Of a stretch of 64,000 nt of DNA, positions 61,271-64,000 are shown one piece after another. The translations under genes and the position numbers were made by a program. Origin of the DNA: CAXMST01 sp963793415 (GTDB lineage: Bacteria > Actinomycetota > Thermoleophilia > Solirubrobacterales > 70-9); NCBI GenBank assembly GCA_963793415.1, contig CAWCAC010000002.1, positions 2,418,001 to 2,482,000 of the forward strand, written 5' to 3'. A model generated the notes under the pieces. It searched no databases and was not told the origin of the DNA. It saw nothing but the letters and a program-made list of their open reading frames with translations. How positions within the stretch are numbered: the stretch's first letter is position 1; each line of letters opens with the position of its first letter.

Positions 61271-61301
61271 TTGACTTAGAGCGCACTCGAATACCTACGG
61301 T
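61271..61301 (+). promoter_or_regulatory. MerR-type promoter of the aldo/keto reductase gene
   Basis: TTGACT (61271-61276), 19-bp spacer with GAG-CGCA-CTC in the centre, TACGGT (61296-61301). The same core GAGCGCACTCGAA occurs in the merR promoter, so one regulator very likely serves both. Confidence 0.8.
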
Positions 61302-61334
61302 GGGTAGGGCACGGGAACCGGCGAAAGGAATGCA

Positions 61335-62310
<976 letters not shown>

Positions 62311-62321
<11 letters not shown>

Positions 62322-64000
62322 AGGACGAGCGCGAGCGCGAGCGCGAGAGGCGGATCAGCTCCTCGACGAGCTTGTCGCAGGACGTCTGCAGCTGCTCGAT
62401 CGTCGCGTCCTCGACGCGGCGGATGCCGACCTTGCCGTTGATCCACTGGTTCGCCTCGCGGTGCTGCCAGCGCCGCTTGCGCGCGAGCTCGGAGATCAGC
62501 CGGTGGCGCTCGGCCCGCAGGTCCTTGCGCCGCTGGTAGGCCGGGACCTGCCGCAGCTCCGGCTCGGGCTCCGGTTCAGCCTCGGCAACCGGCGCCGCCA
62601 TCGGCTGCACCGACTCGTCGCCGGCCTCGCCGAACAGGTTCATCTGCGGGGCGACGTCGGCAGCGACGGCGACGAACTCGGGCGCCTCCGAGGGCTCGGT
62701 CTCGCGCCGCTCCGGCGGCTCGTCCCACTCGCCGTCGCCGTCGTCGGGCCGCACGACTCGCTGGATCTCCTCCTCGATCCGGTCGGCGTGCGAGCGCAGG
62801 ATCCCCTCGCCCGGCAGGAACAGCCAGCTCTTGCCCCGGTCGCCTTGGCCGACGCGGACGAAGCGGCCGACGATCTGGCGGAAGATCATCGGCGTCTTCG
62901 CCGTCGTCGCGTAGACGCCGACGCGCAGGCGCGGGATGTCAACGCCCTCGGAGACCATGTTGACGGCGACGATCCAGCGGCTGCGCCCGGCGGCGAACTT
63001 GCGCAGCCGCTCGTGGGCGCCGCGCTCGGCGTGCAGAACCAGGGTCGGCTTCTCCCCCGCGATCTCGGCCAGCGCCGCGGCGACGACGCGCGCGTGCTCG
63101 CTGTCGGCGGTGACGACGAGCCCGGCCGCGTCCTTGTGGCCGTCGGCGCGGACCCGGGTCAGCTGCTTGTCGGCCTGGCGCAGGATCCGCGGCAGGCCCT
63201 CGGCGAACTCGGTCGAGATCGCGGTCCGGTAGCGGCGGCCTCGCTCCTTGGCGCTGAGATGCTCGCCGAAGGAGCTCTCGATCACGTCGTCGCCGCTCTG
63301 CCAGACGAGGGTGCCGTCGAAGGGCACGAACAGGACCTCGCGGCAGGCGCCGTCGCGGATCGCCTCCGCGTAGGAGTAGGCGACGTCGGGGACCGCGAAA
63401 CCGGACGCGTCATACGAAATCCCGGGGATCGGGGCGTCGTCGGAACGGAACGGGGTGCCCGAGAGCAGCAGCTGCCGGCCACAGGCGGAGAACGCCTTCG
63501 TGAAGCCGGTCCCCCAGGCGAGCTCGTCGCCGAGGTGATGGACCTCGTCGGCAATCACCAGCGTCCGCGACGTGCACTCCTTCGCGTACGTCTTCGCCGA
63601 CGCCGCCGCCCGCGCGTAGGTGACGGCGATGCCCTCGAAGTCCGAGGTCGTGCGCAGATGGGTCGCGTCCGGCTGCAGGTTGAGCCCGAGCGCACCGGCA
63701 GCGGCGGCCCACTGCTGGGTCAGCGGCGCGGTTGGGCAGACGATTGCGACCCGGTCGATCTGGCGCTGCCGCAGGAGCTCGCGGGCGAGGATCAGTGCCG
63801 GCCGCGTCTTGCCGGCGCCGGGAGCCGCGGCGATCAGGAACGGGCCGCCGCTCCAGTCGCTCGCCGCCGCCAGCGCGCGCCGCTGCCAGGCGCGCAGCGA
63901 GGGATCGGAGAAGGCGCGCGGCAGCGCCTTCGCCTCAGGCTTCGGGGCCGGCTCGGCGAGGCCCGGGGTGTTCGCTCCACTGATCAGAGCGCGGCATCCT
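62311..64000 (-). CDS. SF2 DEAD/DEAH-box helicase, 5' end outside the window
   Basis: The frame stays open from the window edge (codons from 63999) to the stop at 62311, about 562 residues. Motif I is APGAGKTRPAL, Ia includes VAIVCPTAPLTQQW, motif II is IADEVHH, III is LLSGTPFRS, V is VNMVSEGVDIPRL and VI is RQIVGRFVRVGQG. The C-terminal ~150 residues are acidic then basic. The layout resembles RadD/YejH and XPB-like DNA helicases rather than an RNA helicase. Pro/Ala-rich residues at the edge suggest the true start lies a little upstream. Confidence 0.92.

Overview
The window is GC-rich, densely coded actinobacterial chromosome. The class is most likely Thermoleophilia (Solirubrobacterales or a relative). 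That placement is an inference from gene content and style: many secreted or lipoprotein products rich in Ala, Ser and Pro, frequent GTG/TTG starts, 1-4 base gene overlaps, a Rex repressor, a proton-pumping pyrophosphatase and no mobile elements. I see one tRNA (Gln, CTG anticodon), no rRNA, no CRISPR array, no insertion sequence and no prophage. Both ends cut through genes: an ABC ATPase on the left and an SF2 helicase on the right.

Left part (1-9.8 kb): a GMC oxidoreductase; a secreted alpha/beta-hydrolase-like protein with Gly where the nucleophile should be; a three-gene operon (UBP zinc finger, YedY/sulfite-oxidase-like Mo enzyme, FAD/NAD reductase); a divergent GerMN / peptidoglycan-binding / L,D-transpeptidase lipoprotein; a two-domain APH-kinase/CrtC-like protein; and a small SHOCT membrane protein with a clear terminator.

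Hydrogenase-like cluster (9.9-17.2 kb): a cysteine-free ArsR regulator followed by six tightly overlapping genes for a membrane-bound group-4 [NiFe]-hydrogenase or formate-hydrogenlyase type complex (HyfB, C, E, F, G and I homologues). The large subunit keeps both CxxC pairs and ends exactly where a maturation protease would normally cut. The set parallels the Mycobacterium tuberculosis Rv0081-Rv0087 locus with the small subunit moved to the end.

Middle (17.2-33.5 kb): penicillin acylase, glycerate kinase, an EamA exporter, an asymmetric heterodimeric ABC exporter, an Ala-Pro-rich lipoprotein, tRNA-Gln, a ferredoxin-reductase-like flavoprotein, a pair of TrkA potassium-uptake regulators, and a TetR gene coupled to a molybdopterin oxidoreductase whose 5' end carries an apparent 1-nt frameshift. 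Two intergenic regions (6705-6961 and 32944-33288) share 12-bp terminal inverted repeats enclosing stem-loops and look like copies of one repeat family.

Housekeeping block (33.5-45 kb): a long co-directional minus-strand run fmdB-udg-tsaE-tsaB-rimI-tsaD-grx-rex-gcs2-(unknown)-hppA, covering t6A tRNA modification, base-excision repair, redox sensing and the proton pump. A divergent plus-strand run follows: DUF2520-panC-panB for pantoate and pantothenate synthesis, then a KimA-like APC permease with two UspA-like domains.

Right part (47.6-64 kb): a lipoprotein, a hexapeptide acyltransferase, an allene-oxide-cyclase-like secreted protein, uvrA, a small lower-GC sugar cassette (glycosyltransferase plus FdtA/QdtA-like ketoisomerase), a DivIVA-like / class III aminotransferase / DUF6206 operon, a secreted GH31 glycosidase ending in a truncated M15-peptidase-like tail, a divergent merR-aldo/keto reductase pair with two MerR-type 19-bp-spacer promoters, and the helicase.
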